64,000 nt of DNA from NCBI RefSeq assembly GCF_030681155.1, contig NZ_JAUXXE010000068.1, positions 62,001-126,000 on the forward strand, in the 5' to 3' direction. This DNA comes from Phenylobacterium sp. GTDB taxonomy: Bacteria; Pseudomonadota; Alphaproteobacteria; Caulobacterales; Caulobacteraceae. The position numbers were made by a program, and so were the translations under genes. This document shows positions 34,766 through 44,229 of this stretch, piece after piece (positions within the stretch are counted from its first letter, which is position 1; each line of letters opens with the position of its first letter). The notes under the pieces were generated by a model that searched no databases, was not told the DNA's origin, and saw nothing but the letters and a program-made list of their open reading frames with translations.

Positions 34766-35221
34766 TCATGCATCTGGAATCTGCGCCTTCTGGGCCGCCC
34801 GGCGCGCCAGCAAGGTCATCAATTCACTGGCCATGTCGATCCAAGCCGGCGTCAGGCCCTGGCCCAATGACGCGAGCCACAAAGCCTTACGCCGCGCGGC
34901 CTCCGCGTGCGCAGCCCGGCCCCCTGCAGTCATGTCGAGAAGCTGAGCGCGGGCATGATCGGGGTTGGGTTGGTAGGCGGCCAGGCCGCGCTGTACGAGA
35001 TCATCGGCGACGCGCTGCACCGCTTGCCGGCTGAGGCCGAGTGAGCGGGCCACCTGGGAGACGGTGCGAGGCCCATTAGCGGCCAGATCGTCAAGAAGCT
35101 GCATCCGAGCCGTGCTTAGGCCCAGGTCGGCCACCAAGTCGTCACCCGCGTCGGACAGCGCTCCGGCCGCCTTGTCGCAGGCGCGCTGAAGACGATCCAG
35201 GGCTTCAACCTTGTTACTCAT
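34766..35221 (-). CDS. MarR-family transcriptional regulator
   Basis: Protein of 151 residues with a MarR winged helix (ARMQLLDDLAANGPRTVSQVARSLGLSRQAVQRVADDLVQRGLAAY). It is divergent from a 2-hydroxyacid dehydrogenase gene with palindromes between, so it may control that gene and itself. The MarR-GNAT gene lies immediately downstream with an overlap if its far start is used, giving two MarR proteins in tandem. Confidence 0.88.
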   Translation of the reverse strand: MSNKVEALDRLQRACDKAAGALSDAGDDLVADLGLSTARMQLLDDLAANGPRTVSQVARSLGLSRQAVQRVADDLVQRGLAAYQPNPDHARAQLLDMTAGGRAAHAEAARRKALWLASLGQGLTPAWIDMASELMTLLARRAAQKAQIPDA

Positions 35222-35257
35222 GACAACATAGCGTCATATTGACAATGAGCTGTCAAT
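35221..35257. promoter_or_regulatory. MarR operator candidates
   Basis: ATTGACA-6-TGTCAAT at 35238-35257 is a perfect 7-base inverted repeat. TGAC-8-GTCA at 35221-35236 overlaps the start codon of marR. Both lie in the divergent marR/dehydrogenase region, the normal place for MarR operators. Confidence 0.55.
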
Positions 35258-35302
35258 GAACAGCGGCATTGCCGCAAGCCGATGCGTCGCTAAGGTCAGA
35301 CC

Positions 35303-36289
35303 ATGCAAGCCTTCCTGTTTCGCGCGCCCTTCGACCGCATCTCCGGCCGCCTCGCCGCCATGGCTCCAGACCTGGAGGTCGTGGTGTTGGAGCCGGACGG
35401 TAGCCTGACGCTCAATGGCCGGCCTTTCGACACGGCGAGCCTGGCGCCGGACATCTGGTGGCTGACGCTCGATGCCTTTGGCGCCCAGACGAAGGACTAC
35501 TTCGGAAGGCTGGCCGCGTCCCCCTACGCCCGCTGGGTGCAGACGGTGTTCGCCGGCGTCGAGAACCCGATGTTCAAGCCTCTGGCCCGCGAGGGTTTGC
35601 TGGTCACCAATTCCAGCGCCCAGGCTCCCGCTATCGCCGAGTACGTCACTATCCACGCCCTCAACCTGCTGCATCCTATCGCCGAACAGGCCGAGCATCA
35701 GGCGGCCCACGCCTGGAAGCGCGTAAACTTCCGCGAGGTTGGCCAGACCCGCTGGCTGATAATCGGCTTTGGCAATATCGGCCGCGAGATCGCGACGCGC
35801 GCCAAGGCGTTCGGCGCGCATGTCGAGGCGGTGCGGCGGTCGAATTCGGCCGAGGGGCTGGCGGACGCCGTCTCGACCATCGCCGACCTGCCGCAAAGGT
35901 TGCCGGAGGCCGATGTGGTGGTGCTGGCCTGCGCCCTGAACGACGACACCCGCGACCTCGCCGACGCCAAGTTCTTTGAGGCCATGAAACCCGGCTCGAT
36001 CCTGATCAATATCGGTCGCGGCGGCCTGGTGGATGAGGACGCCCTGCGCGCGGCGCTGGACGCTGACAAGCCGGCACACGCCGTGCTCGACGTCTTCAAG
36101 ACCGAGCCGTTGCCCACCGACAGTTGGTTCTGGGACCATCCCAAGGTCCGGGTGACGCCCCATGCCTCGAACCGCGGCGAGCTGACCGGCGAGCGTGGCG
36201 ACGCCCTGTTCCTGGAGAACCTGGGCCTCTACCTGCGTGGCGAGACGCTGCGAAACCTGGTCAAACCTGACGACATCGGCGTCGGCTAG
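35303..36289 (+). CDS. D-isomer-specific 2-hydroxyacid dehydrogenase
   Basis: NAD(P)-dependent oxidoreductase of 328 residues. The NAD-binding domain has LIIGFGNIGREIATRAKAFGAHVEAV, and the catalytic set is an Arg in INIGRGGLVDEDAL, a Glu in VFKTEPLP and a His in PHASNRG. Substrates of the family include glyoxylate, hydroxypyruvate and phosphoglycerate, and the exact one is open. It is divergent from marR. A tandem GGCCTA run follows the stop. Confidence 0.88.
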   Translation: MQAFLFRAPFDRISGRLAAMAPDLEVVVLEPDGSLTLNGRPFDTASLAPDIWWLTLDAFGAQTKDYFGRLAASPYARWVQTVFAGVENPMFKPLAREGLLVTNSSAQAPAIAEYVTIHALNLLHPIAEQAEHQAAHAWKRVNFREVGQTRWLIIGFGNIGREIATRAKAFGAHVEAVRRSNSAEGLADAVSTIADLPQRLPEADVVVLACALNDDTRDLADAKFFEAMKPGSILINIGRGGLVDEDALRAALDADKPAHAVLDVFKTEPLPTDSWFWDHPKVRVTPHASNRGELTGERGDALFLENLGLYLRGETLRNLVKPDDIGVG

Positions 36290-36302
36290 CCAGAGACGTT
36301 CG

Positions 36303-36326
36303 GGCCTAGGCCTAGGCCTAGGCCTT
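36303..36326. repeat. Tandem hexamer GGCCTA, four units
   Basis: The last unit is GGCCTT. The run creates three CCTAGG palindromes in 24 bases just after the dehydrogenase gene. Confidence 0.8.
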
Positions 36327-36420
36327 GTTGGCCATCGCCGCTCTAAACGAATGCACGCAATCCCCCCGATCGCTCAACCCAAGGGCCATAGAACGACGGG
36401 AGGAATGAAAAGTGAACAGA

Positions 36421-36807
36421 TCACGGTTCGACGGTCATCTGGGTCTGGAGCACCAGGGCCAGCAGCTTGCCGTCGGCGTTGGTTATGCGGGTCTGCCAGA
36501 CGCTGGAGCGGCGACCGATGTGCAGCGGAATGGCCTCGCCCTCGACCGTCGTGCCGACCTTCGCCGAGCCAAGGAAGTTGGTCTTGGACTCCAGGGTCGT
36601 TGTCCGGGCGCCGACCGGCAAGTTGAGGAAACCGCCCACCGCCCCCAGCGCATCGGCGAAGGCCATGAACGCCCCGCCATGCAGGATGCCGCCGGCGGTA
36701 CAGAGATCCTCGCGAACCACTAGCCGCCCGCTCACCCGCGCCTTGCTGCGATCGACGATCTCCACCCCCATCAGGTTGGCGAAAGGCATGCCAGTTTCGT
36801 TGGCCAT
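36421..36807 (-). CDS. PaaI-type hot-dog thioesterase
   Basis: Small acyl-CoA or aryl-CoA thioesterase of 128 residues. The family core is present: CTAGGILHGGAFMAFADALGAVGGF with the HGG active loop, and TTTLESKTNFLGSAKVG. AGGAGG precedes the ATG at 36807. The frame is open further upstream but reads as non-coding. It lies between the dehydrogenase and asd and is transcribed alone. Confidence 0.87.
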   Translation of the reverse strand: MANETGMPFANLMGVEIVDRSKARVSGRLVVREDLCTAGGILHGGAFMAFADALGAVGGFLNLPVGARTTTLESKTNFLGSAKVGTTVEGEAIPLHIGRRSSVWQTRITNADGKLLALVLQTQMTVEP

Positions 36808-36978
36808 AGATGTCTCCTCCTGTTGGCGCCCATTCAGCCGCCGGGCCCAGCCGATGTCCATGACCTCGGGCGTCAAGAGACGTGGCGGCCAAGGCGTTTG
36901 AAAGATCGGCGCTCGTTGCGCCCATGACCTAGGCGGCGTAAGGGAACGCACCGCTTGAAGACTTAAAAGGAGACCGCC

Positions 36979-38013
36979 ATGGGCTATCGTGTGGCCGTGG
37001 TCGGCGCCACGGGTAATGTGGGCCGCGAAATGCTGAACATCCTCGAGGAAGTGAACTTCCCCGTGGACAAGATGCACGCCATCGCCAGCCGCAAATCCAT
37101 CGGCGTCGAAGTGTCCTTCGGTGAGAAGATCATCAAGTGCGAAGACGTCGAGCAATTCGACTTCTCCACCGTCGACGTCGTGCTGATGAGCGTGTCCGGC
37201 TCGTTCTCCAAGACCTGGGCCGAGAAGATCGGCGCGGCCGGTCCCATCGTCATCGACAACTCGTCGGCCTGGCGGATGGACCCCGACGTGCCGCTGATCG
37301 TGCCGGAGGTGAATCCGGACGACGTGGCCTATGCCGGCAAGAAGAACATCATCGCCAATCCGAACTGCTCCACCGCCCAGTTGGTCGTGGCGCTGAAGCC
37401 GCTGCACGACCGCGCGCGTATCAAGCGGGTCGTGGTCTCGACCTACCAGTCGGTTTCCGGCGCGGGCAAGGAAGGCATGGACGAGCTTTGGGACCAGACC
37501 AAGGGCGTCTTCGTCCTGGGCGCGCCCGAGCCCAAGAAGTTCCCCAAGCAGATCGCCTTCAACGTCATCCCCTTCATCGGGGCCTTTGGCGACGACGGCT
37601 ACACCGATGAAGAAGCCAAGATGTGGAACGAAGTCCACAAGATGATCGACCCGGCCATCGCGCTCACAGTCACCTGCGTGCGGGTGCCGGTCATGGTCGG
37701 CCACTCCGAAGCGGTGAACGTCGAGTTCCACGACCCGATCGACGAGGACGAAGCCCGCGACCTGCTGCGCGAGAGCCCCGGCCTGCTGGTCATCGATCAG
37801 CGCAACGACAAGGGCTACATGACCCCGAAGGAAGCCCAGGGCGAGTTCCCGGTCTTCGTCAGCCGCATCCGCAAGGACCCGACTGTCGAGAACGGCCTGA
37901 ACATGTGGGTCGTGGCCGACAACCTGCGTAAGGGCGCGGCGCTGAACGCGGTGCAGATCGCCGAACTGCTGCACGAACGCGGCTTGCTGAAGACCAAGGC
38001 CATCGCCGGGTGA
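36979..38013 (+). CDS. asd: Aspartate-semialdehyde dehydrogenase
   Basis: Reduces aspartyl phosphate to the semialdehyde, feeding Lys, diaminopimelate, Met, Thr and Ile. It has 344 residues: VAVVGATGNVGREMLNIL, the catalytic Cys130 in NPNCSTAQLVVAL, STYQSVSGAGKEGMDEL and the His-containing PVMVGHSEAVNVEF. AGGAG precedes the ATG. It is divergent from the thioesterase. Confidence 0.97.
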   Translation: MGYRVAVVGATGNVGREMLNILEEVNFPVDKMHAIASRKSIGVEVSFGEKIIKCEDVEQFDFSTVDVVLMSVSGSFSKTWAEKIGAAGPIVIDNSSAWRMDPDVPLIVPEVNPDDVAYAGKKNIIANPNCSTAQLVVALKPLHDRARIKRVVVSTYQSVSGAGKEGMDELWDQTKGVFVLGAPEPKKFPKQIAFNVIPFIGAFGDDGYTDEEAKMWNEVHKMIDPAIALTVTCVRVPVMVGHSEAVNVEFHDPIDEDEARDLLRESPGLLVIDQRNDKGYMTPKEAQGEFPVFVSRIRKDPTVENGLNMWVVADNLRKGAALNAVQIAELLHERGLLKTKAIAG

Positions 38014-38119
38014 TCAGACGGGCGGTCGGGTGAGAATTCCTCGTCCGATTACCGCCAGGGCGCCGCCGACTAGGCCTTGCGGGTTTCTCGCAGGGCCATA
38101 GTTAGGGGCGTCCACGCTC

Positions 38120-39043
38120 GTGCCCGAAGGATCCGCCTTGGCCAAAGATCCGTCCGCCAACAACGCCGCCCTGGGCGCGGGCATGCTCTGCTACGTGATC
38201 TGGGGCATCGTGCCGCTGGCCTTCCAGATCATGGGCCGGATGGGCATCGGCGCCTGGGAGATCCTGGCCCACCGCACGCTGTGGGCGGTCCCGACCGCCT
38301 TCCTGTTCGTGGTCCTCGCGCGCCAGACCCCGCAACTGCTCCAGGTGCTGCGCCAGCCCCGCGTGATGGCCTGGCTGGCCCTGTCGGCGGCGATCATCGC
38401 GGTCAACTGGCTGGTGTTCATCTGGGCGGTGAACAACGGCAGGGTGCTGGAGACCAGCCTCGGCTACTTCATCAACCCGCTGATGGCGATGGCCGCCGGC
38501 GCGCTGATCTTCCGCGAACGGCTCGACGCCATCGGCAAGGGCGCCATCGCTCTGGCCGCCGTCGGCGTGACCATCCAGGCCATCGCCCTCGGCCACCTGC
38601 CGATCATTTCCCTGACGCTCGCCATCACCTTCTGCGCCTATGGGGTGATCCGCAAACGGGTCGCGGCCGACGCCCAGACCGGCCTGCTGATCGAGTGCCT
38701 GATCCTGGGCATACCGGGCATCTTCCTGATCGCCTGGCTCCAGAACACTGGCGCCGGACACTTCACCGCCAGCCTGTCATCGGCGATCTGGTTGGTCGCC
38801 TGCGGCCCGATGACCGCCATCCCGCTGATGCTGTTCTCCTGGGCCGCTCGCCGCATTCCATTTTCGGCCATGGGCTTCCTGCAGTTCATCGCCCCAAGCA
38901 TGACCTTCGTCATGGGCGTGCTTCAGGGCGAGACCTTCACCCCGCTCCGCGGCGTGTCGTTCGGCTTCATCTGGTGCGGCGCGGCGATCTTCGCCTACGG
39001 CGCGTGGCGCCGCAGCCGTGCGCTGCGGACGGCGACGGCCTAG
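38120..39043 (+). CDS. rarD: RarD-like EamA-family transporter
   Basis: Inner-membrane drug/metabolite transporter of about 307 residues with roughly ten hydrophobic helices. It shows the RarD hallmarks GMLCYVIWGIVPLAF, WEILAHRTLW, VNWLVFIWAVNNGRVLETSLGYFINPL and GFLQFIAPSMTFVMGVLQGE. E. coli RarD is linked to chloramphenicol resistance by name only; the substrate is unknown. A TTG at 38138 with AAGGA before it is an alternative start. It follows asd on the same strand after about 100 bases. Confidence 0.9.
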   Translation: MPEGSALAKDPSANNAALGAGMLCYVIWGIVPLAFQIMGRMGIGAWEILAHRTLWAVPTAFLFVVLARQTPQLLQVLRQPRVMAWLALSAAIIAVNWLVFIWAVNNGRVLETSLGYFINPLMAMAAGALIFRERLDAIGKGAIALAAVGVTIQAIALGHLPIISLTLAITFCAYGVIRKRVAADAQTGLLIECLILGIPGIFLIAWLQNTGAGHFTASLSSAIWLVACGPMTAIPLMLFSWAARRIPFSAMGFLQFIAPSMTFVMGVLQGETFTPLRGVSFGFIWCGAAIFAYGAWRRSRALRTATA

Positions 39044-39050
39044 CCGATCC

Positions 39051-39131
39051 AACTCCCCCAGCGGGAGAGGATCTCCGTTCCCTTAGATGCTCCCCCGCTG
39101 GGGGAGCTGGCGGCGAAGCCGACTGAGGGGG
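39051..39131. repeat. GC-rich dispersed palindrome (CTCCCCC/GGGGGAG)
   Basis: GCTCCCCC-3-GGGGGAGC (39089-39107) is followed by CTGGCGGCGAAGCCGACTG and GGGGG, and a degenerate inverted copy with CTCCCCCAGCGGGAG lies at 39053-39067. It fills the rarD-esterase convergent gap and may end both transcripts. Confidence 0.7.
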
Positions 39132-40265
39132 TTAGAGCCCCGCGTAGGCCGCTTCGATCAGCCGCTTGGCGCGGGCGTCGCCGATCAGGTCGGTGGACTG
39201 CTTGTTCATCACATAGGCGCCGGCCAGCTTGGTCTCCGGATCGGCGAACACGCACGAACCACCCCAGCCGGAGTGGCCGAAGGTCTGCTCTCCCGGCCCC
39301 CAGACCTTCACCGCGCTATTGCGCATGAAGCCGGCGCCCCAGCTCATCACGAAGGGCAGCACCAGGTCCTGACCGTGGATGCGCTCACGTGAGGCCTCGG
39401 CGATCAGCGAGGGCGAGAGGATTTCGCCGCCGTCCAGCCAGCCGTCATTAGCCAGCGCCCCGATCAGCCGCGCCAGCGCCGGCGCGGTGGCGTGACCATT
39501 GGCCGAGGGTATTTCCATCCGCCGCCACTCGGCCTGACCGCGCCCGGCCGGCGAGGACCAGGGGGTCAGGAAGGCGGCCTTGGTCGCCGCGTTTATCTCA
39601 CCGAAATTCGGCAGGCCGTTCGGTCGCTGCAGATCGGCGACGCGGCCATGCTCGGCGTCGGGTAGGCCGATCCACAGGTCGAGGTCGAACGGGACCGCCA
39701 AGTCCTGGCGCAGCGCCGTGCCCATGGTCCGCCCATCGACCCGGCGAAAGATCTCGCCGGCCAGGTAGCCGAAGGTGATCGGGTGATAGCCGCTGGCGGT
39801 TCCCGGGGGCCACAGCGGGGTCATGGCGGCAAGTTTGGCGCAGATGGCGTCCCAGTCGAACCACAGCGCAGGCTCCATCTCATCAGGAAAACCCGACAGG
39901 CCTTCCTGATGGCTCATCACCTGCTCGACCGTGATCGCTTCCTTGCCGGCAGCCCCGAATTCCGGCCAGACCTGCGAAACCGGTTGATCGTAGGCGAGCT
40001 TTCCCTGATCGACCAAGCCGGCGATCAGCAGGGCGGCGATGGCCTTGGTGGTCGAAAAGACCGGCGTCAGGGTCTTGTCGTCGAACGGCATGGTGCGGGC
40101 GCGGTCGGCGAAACCGGCCCAGAGATCGATCACCAATTCCCCGGCCTCCACCAGGGCGAACCGCGCCCCCAGCTCCTGGCCGGTGGCGAAGTTGTCTGCG
40201 AAGGCGGCGCGAACGCCCGAGAACCGGTCGGGGCAGAAGCCGTGAATCTCGATGTCGGTGGTCAT
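39132..40265 (-). CDS. Beta-lactamase-family serine hydrolase (EstB-type esterase)
   Basis: Protein of 377 residues with the class C beta-lactamase fold. The SxxK motif is STTK in TPVFSTTKAIAALL, and the Tyr motif is YHPITFGYLAGEIFRR. A late GHSGWGG block matches the H/KSG strand. There is no signal peptide, so an intracellular esterase or peptidase is more likely than a beta-lactamase. Its ATG overlaps the pdxY stop as ATGA. Confidence 0.88.
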   Translation of the reverse strand: MTTDIEIHGFCPDRFSGVRAAFADNFATGQELGARFALVEAGELVIDLWAGFADRARTMPFDDKTLTPVFSTTKAIAALLIAGLVDQGKLAYDQPVSQVWPEFGAAGKEAITVEQVMSHQEGLSGFPDEMEPALWFDWDAICAKLAAMTPLWPPGTASGYHPITFGYLAGEIFRRVDGRTMGTALRQDLAVPFDLDLWIGLPDAEHGRVADLQRPNGLPNFGEINAATKAAFLTPWSSPAGRGQAEWRRMEIPSANGHATAPALARLIGALANDGWLDGGEILSPSLIAEASRERIHGQDLVLPFVMSWGAGFMRNSAVKVWGPGEQTFGHSGWGGSCVFADPETKLAGAYVMNKQSTDLIGDARAKRLIEAAYAGL

Positions 40266-41095
40266 GCCAATCGCTCCAAACGCACACGGGGGGAGAGGGT
40301 CGTCAGTCTTTGGCCCATGCCGATGATCGGCAGTTCGGCGGCGGAAGAGATTTGCGCAGCCAAGACGCTCTCGGCTACCCCGCTGACCCCGCGGGCAAGC
40401 GCATCAGCGCCGCTGAGCCCATCGAGCAGCGCCGCGCCGAACAGGGCGGTGAGCAGATCTCCGGTCCCCTTTGGCGCCGAGGGCGCGCGGGGATGGACGG
40501 CTATCCAGGCGTCAATCTCGTCGGCGTAGATCACGGCGATGTCCTCGCCGAGATCGATCGAGGACGCCAGCACCGGCCTGCCCAGGCTGCGGGCGGCGGC
40601 CAGCGCGTCCGACGGGGCGCCGATTTCGGCGCCGGTCAGGTACGACAGTTCCCAGACATTTGGGGCGAGGATATCGGCGCGCGGGACCAGTTCCTCGATC
40701 ACCGCCTTGGCCACGTCGGCCGGCACGTAGAGCCTGCCGCCGTCACCGAGGGTCGGATCAACGATCACCACGGGCTGCGGTCCAGTCCGCGCGCCGCGCG
40801 CCGTATCGATGGCCATAGCCGCGACCCTCACCTGTTCGGGCGAGGCGAAATAGCCGGTCAGTATGAGGTCGATCTGGGCGAGCAGCCCGTTGGCCTCGAT
40901 CCCGCCCAGCATGCCCTCAAGCGTCTCGTGGGCTACGCGCGCGCCGCCGGGCGCGCCCCAGCCAGGATGGCGGCCATAGAGCACGGTCGGCAAAACCATG
41001 CTGTCGATCTCGAAAATGGAGAGGGCGCTCGCCTGGGCCGTTCCGCCCACGTGACTGGCGGCGACATGGCTGGAGATTATGAGCGCGAGCGGCAT
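40262..41095 (-). CDS. pdxY: Pyridoxal kinase (PdxY/PdxK)
   Basis: Phosphorylates pyridoxal in the vitamin B6 salvage route. It has 277 residues: IISSHVAASHVGGTAQASALSIF, TVLYGRHPGWG, LTGYFASPEQV, VVIVDPTLGDGGRLYVP and the GTGDLLTALFGAALLDG active-site block of ribokinase-like kinases. The ATG at 41095 is chosen; the frame is open to 41131. It is transcribed before the serine hydrolase. Confidence 0.87.
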   Translation of the reverse strand: MPLALIISSHVAASHVGGTAQASALSIFEIDSMVLPTVLYGRHPGWGAPGGARVAHETLEGMLGGIEANGLLAQIDLILTGYFASPEQVRVAAMAIDTARGARTGPQPVVIVDPTLGDGGRLYVPADVAKAVIEELVPRADILAPNVWELSYLTGAEIGAPSDALAAARSLGRPVLASSIDLGEDIAVIYADEIDAWIAVHPRAPSAPKGTGDLLTALFGAALLDGLSGADALARGVSGVAESVLAAQISSAAELPIIGMGQRLTTLSPRVRLERLA

Positions 41096-41176
41096 GCCAG
41101 CTCTGATTAACCGAGCGGCCTCATGGGCCACAAGCAGGCATCCTCCGGCCGCGCGAGCGACCGGAGGAAACTAGTT

Positions 41177-42568
41177 CTAGTAGCGGTAGTGGTCCGGCTT
41201 GAACGGGCCAGCTTCCGGAACGCCGATGTAGTCGGCTTGGTCCTTGGACAGCGTGGTCAGCTTGGCGCCGAGCTTTTCGAGGTGAAGGAAAGCGACCTTC
41301 TCGTCGAGGTGCTTGGGCAGGGTGTAGACCTTGGTCTCGTAGCTGGCCTTGTTGGTCCACAGTTCGATCTGGGCCAGCGTCTGGTTGGTGAAGCTGGCGC
41401 TCATCACGAAGCTCGGGTGACCCGTGGCGTTGCCCAGATTCACGAGGCGGCCTTCCGACAGCAGGATGATCTTCTTGCCGTCCGGGAATTCCACGTGGTG
41501 GACCTGCGGCTTGATCTCGTCCCACTTGAAGTTCTTCAGGCCGGCGACCTGAATTTCGGAGTCGAAGTGGCCGATGTTGCAGACGATGGCGTTGTTCTTC
41601 ATCCGCCGCATATGGTCGACGGTGAGGACGTCCTTGTTGCCGGTCGCGGTGACGTAGATGTCGCCCTTGTCGGCGACGTCTTCCATCGTCTGGACCTCAT
41701 AGCCTTCCATCGCCGCTTGCAGGGCGCAGATCGGGTCGATTTCGGTGACGATGACGCGCGCGCCGCCGTTGCGGAGCGAAGCGGCCGAGCCCTTGCCCAC
41801 GTCGCCGTAGCCAAGCACGACCGCGACCTTGCCCGAGAGCATGACATCGGTGCCGCGACGGATGGCGTCGACCAGGCTTTCACGGCAGCCGTAGAGGTTG
41901 TCGAACTTCGACTTGGTGACGCTGTCATTGACGTTGATGGCCGGGAACGGCAGCTCGCCGCGCTCGGACATCTGGTACAGGCGGTGGACGCCCGTCGTGG
42001 TCTCTTCCGACACGCCGCCGATGGCGTCGCGAATGGCCGAATAGAAGCCCGGCTTTTCCTTCAGGTAGCGCTTCATCACGGCGTAGAGCGCTTCTTCTTC
42101 CTCGTTCTGCGGGTTGTTCAGGACCGACGGGTCCTTCTCGGCCTTCGGGCCCAGCACGCAGAGCAGGGTGGCGTCGCCGCCGTCGTCCAGGATCAGGTTC
42201 GGGTAGCCGCCGTCGGACCACTCGAAGATCTTGTGAGCGTATTCCCAGTACTCGACCAGGTTCTCACCCTTGATCGCGAAGACCGGCGTGCCGTTGGCGG
42301 CGATGGCCGCGGCGGCGTGGTCCTGGGTCGAGAAGATGTTGCAGGAGGCCCAGCGCACGTCAGCGCCCAGGGCTTCCAGGGTCTGGATCAGCACCGCGGT
42401 CTGGATGGTCATGTGCAGGGAGCCGGCGATGCGGGCGCCCTTCAGCGGCTGGTCCTTGCCGAACTCGGCGCGCACGGCCATCAGGCCCGGCATCTCGGTT
42501 TCGGCGATGGCGATTTCCTTGCGGCCGAAATCAGCCAGGGTGATGTCTTTCACGACATAGTCGGTCAT
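41177..42568 (-). CDS. ahcY: Adenosylhomocysteinase (SAH hydrolase)
   Basis: Splits S-adenosylhomocysteine into adenosine and homocysteine, closing the methyl cycle. It has 463 residues and bound [17 protein letters not shown] is the Rossmann loop, with [16 protein letters not shown] at the start and the C-terminal KPDHYRY typical of the family. The 40-residue insertion near 145-190 is the longer bacterial form. ATG at 42568 with AGGAC upstream is chosen over earlier frames. A palindrome 70 bases upstream may be its operator. Confidence 0.97.
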   Translation of the reverse strand: MTDYVVKDITLADFGRKEIAIAETEMPGLMAVRAEFGKDQPLKGARIAGSLHMTIQTAVLIQTLEALGADVRWASCNIFSTQDHAAAAIAANGTPVFAIKGENLVEYWEYAHKIFEWSDGGYPNLILDDGGDATLLCVLGPKAEKDPSVLNNPQNEEEEALYAVMKRYLKEKPGFYSAIRDAIGGVSEETTTGVHRLYQMSERGELPFPAINVNDSVTKSKFDNLYGCRESLVDAIRRGTDVMLSGKVAVVLGYGDVGKGSAASLRNGGARVIVTEIDPICALQAAMEGYEVQTMEDVADKGDIYVTATGNKDVLTVDHMRRMKNNAIVCNIGHFDSEIQVAGLKNFKWDEIKPQVHHVEFPDGKKIILLSEGRLVNLGNATGHPSFVMSASFTNQTLAQIELWTNKASYETKVYTLPKHLDEKVAFLHLEKLGAKLTTLSKDQADYIGVPEAGPFKPDHYRY

Positions 42569-42638
42569 CGGGCGGTCCTGTCGGAGAGTGTGGTTTGACG
42601 GCTCTATAGCGTCGGAGCGACGCCGGAGCAACAAACAC

Positions 42639-42654
42639 ATAAAGATTTCTTTAT
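42639..42654 (-). promoter_or_regulatory. Palindrome ATAAAGA-TT-TCTTTAT upstream of ahcY
   Basis: Perfect 7-base arms, AT-rich in a GC-rich setting. It lies 70 bases before the ahcY ATG and 4 bases after the CHAD gene end. A similar symmetric site is expected for a dedicated regulator of SAH hydrolase (SahR-type ArsR proteins control ahcY in many proteobacteria). The match to that family is from memory and unverified. Confidence 0.5.
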
Positions 42655-42658
42655 ATGA

Positions 42659-44143
42659 CTAACCACCCCAGAAGACCGGTGCGGCCGCCACTTGCGCCAT
42701 CGCCTTGACCGCCGCCTTGGCGGTCTTTGGGCGTTCGGCCTCTCGCAGAGCCAGCAATTGCCCGGCCGCGGCCTGCGCCTTGCCCTTAAGCTTCAGTCGC
42801 TCCACCAGGGCCGCGGCCACCGCCGCGTCGTTCATCAGGCCCAGTTGGTCCTGAAGGCGCTTCAACCCCTTGATAAAGGCTTTGGCGGCCGCCGCGTCGA
42901 AGAGGGCGGCGAAAGCCTCGGCCGCGTAGCGGAGTTTCTTGGCCGCGATGCGGGCCTCATGTCGACCTGCGTCGTCCTGAGCCTGGAGGTCGGCGCCGCG
43001 CTTCAGCAGAGCCTTGCGGCGACGCTCAAGCGCCTTGGCTGCGAACCGTTCGGCCGGCATGTCGCGGCGCTTTGCCGACGCCTTGCCGCCCTGGGTGAGC
43101 CAAGCGCCGGTCTCCACCCACGCGGTGGTTTCCAGCACCAGTTCGCGGAACCGCCCCGAGGCCACGGCGGCGCACGCCTTGGCGTGACCCCGCGCGCGGG
43201 CCGCCTCGATCGCGGTCAGCAGCGGCGCGAGATCGAGGGCGGGATCATCTAGCGCGGCGGCGTCGGCCGCGAAGACATCGAAATCGCGGGCGTCGTCACA
43301 GGCGCCGGCGAGCCACTTCAGTTCGGCGGTGATGTCGTCGGTGCGATCATCGTCGACCAGGTTCTTGAAGGTGGAGATCGTGCTGCGCAGGCGGCGGACG
43401 GCCACGCGTAATTGATGAATCGCCTCGACGCTGTCAGCCTCACGCAAGACCACCCCGTTGGCGGCGATCTGCACGAGCGTGTTGCGCGCGATCGCCTGGA
43501 AGGCCCCCGCCGCGGTAAGGCCACGCGCCAGCGGCGCCTTGTCGTTACGGCGGGGCGAACGGTCCGTGCCGTCGATCAGGCCCTGCCCCTGCGAGGCCTT
43601 GCCGTCGAACGACAGGTAGAGCGGCGCGGTCTTCGAAAGCTCCCGGGCCAGGTCGAACATCGGATCGCAGTCGCCGGCCTTCAGTTCCAGCTCGACTTCG
43701 CTGATCCGCCGGGTGCGTTCGCCGGCCTGAACCTCGCCCTCGTCCACCGCCATCTCGATGGTCGCGCCGCCATACTCGAACGTGCGTTGGCGCCGGACGA
43801 CGCGGACCGTGAAAATCGGGGACAACGTCGCGCGCTTGGCCGCCGGCAAGGCGTCCTTCAACGCGCCCAGCGTCAAATCCAGGCCCTCGCCCTCGATCGG
43901 CTTTTCGTGCTCTTCGCGCGCAAAACCGTCGCCTCGCTTGAGAGTCTGCACGCGCTTGGCCCCGCCTTCGCGGATGCGCAGCGAAATTCGCGCTTGGCGC
44001 AGGTCGCCCTGCGGGGTGTCGAAATAGGTCGAAACCAGCGTCTTTTCATAGGTTTCGCCCACCGGCGCCGCGGCCAGCACGGCAGCAAGGTCCGCCGGCT
44101 CACACAGGAACTTCAACTCGATCTCGTCTTCACCCGCGCTCAT
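42659..44143 (-). CDS. CYTH and CHAD domain protein (inorganic triphosphatase-like)
   Basis: Protein of 494 residues. Residues 1-200 are a CYTH tunnel domain with the hallmark ExExK (EIELK at 7-11) and [21 protein letters not shown], which binds triphosphate. Residues about 215-494 are a CHAD domain ([35 protein letters not shown]), which binds polyphosphate through conserved His and basic residues. Expected activity is triphosphate hydrolysis and polyphosphate association. It is divergent from bioB. Confidence 0.93.
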   Translation of the reverse strand: MSAGEDEIELKFLCEPADLAAVLAAAPVGETYEKTLVSTYFDTPQGDLRQARISLRIREGGAKRVQTLKRGDGFAREEHEKPIEGEGLDLTLGALKDALPAAKRATLSPIFTVRVVRRQRTFEYGGATIEMAVDEGEVQAGERTRRISEVELELKAGDCDPMFDLARELSKTAPLYLSFDGKASQGQGLIDGTDRSPRRNDKAPLARGLTAAGAFQAIARNTLVQIAANGVVLREADSVEAIHQLRVAVRRLRSTISTFKNLVDDDRTDDITAELKWLAGACDDARDFDVFAADAAALDDPALDLAPLLTAIEAARARGHAKACAAVASGRFRELVLETTAWVETGAWLTQGGKASAKRRDMPAERFAAKALERRRKALLKRGADLQAQDDAGRHEARIAAKKLRYAAEAFAALFDAAAAKAFIKGLKRLQDQLGLMNDAAVAAALVERLKLKGKAQAAAGQLLALREAERPKTAKAAVKAMAQVAAAPVFWGG

Positions 44144-44229
44144 GCGCTACACGCTCCCGGCTACGCGCGGCTTGCCTCACCCGAGGGCAGATCGCCCATA
44201 CTGGTGTCGCTTGTTTGAGGAGGCTCCCC

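Noticed and set aside
36808..37974. Upstream extension of the PaaI thioesterase frame across asd
   Set aside because: The extension is antisense to asd and reads as shadow sequence. AGGAGG and the ATG at 36807 mark the real start.
42569..42658. SAH or SAM riboswitch upstream of ahcY
   Set aside because: I could not find the paired helices of a known SAM/SAH class. The clear feature is a DNA palindrome.
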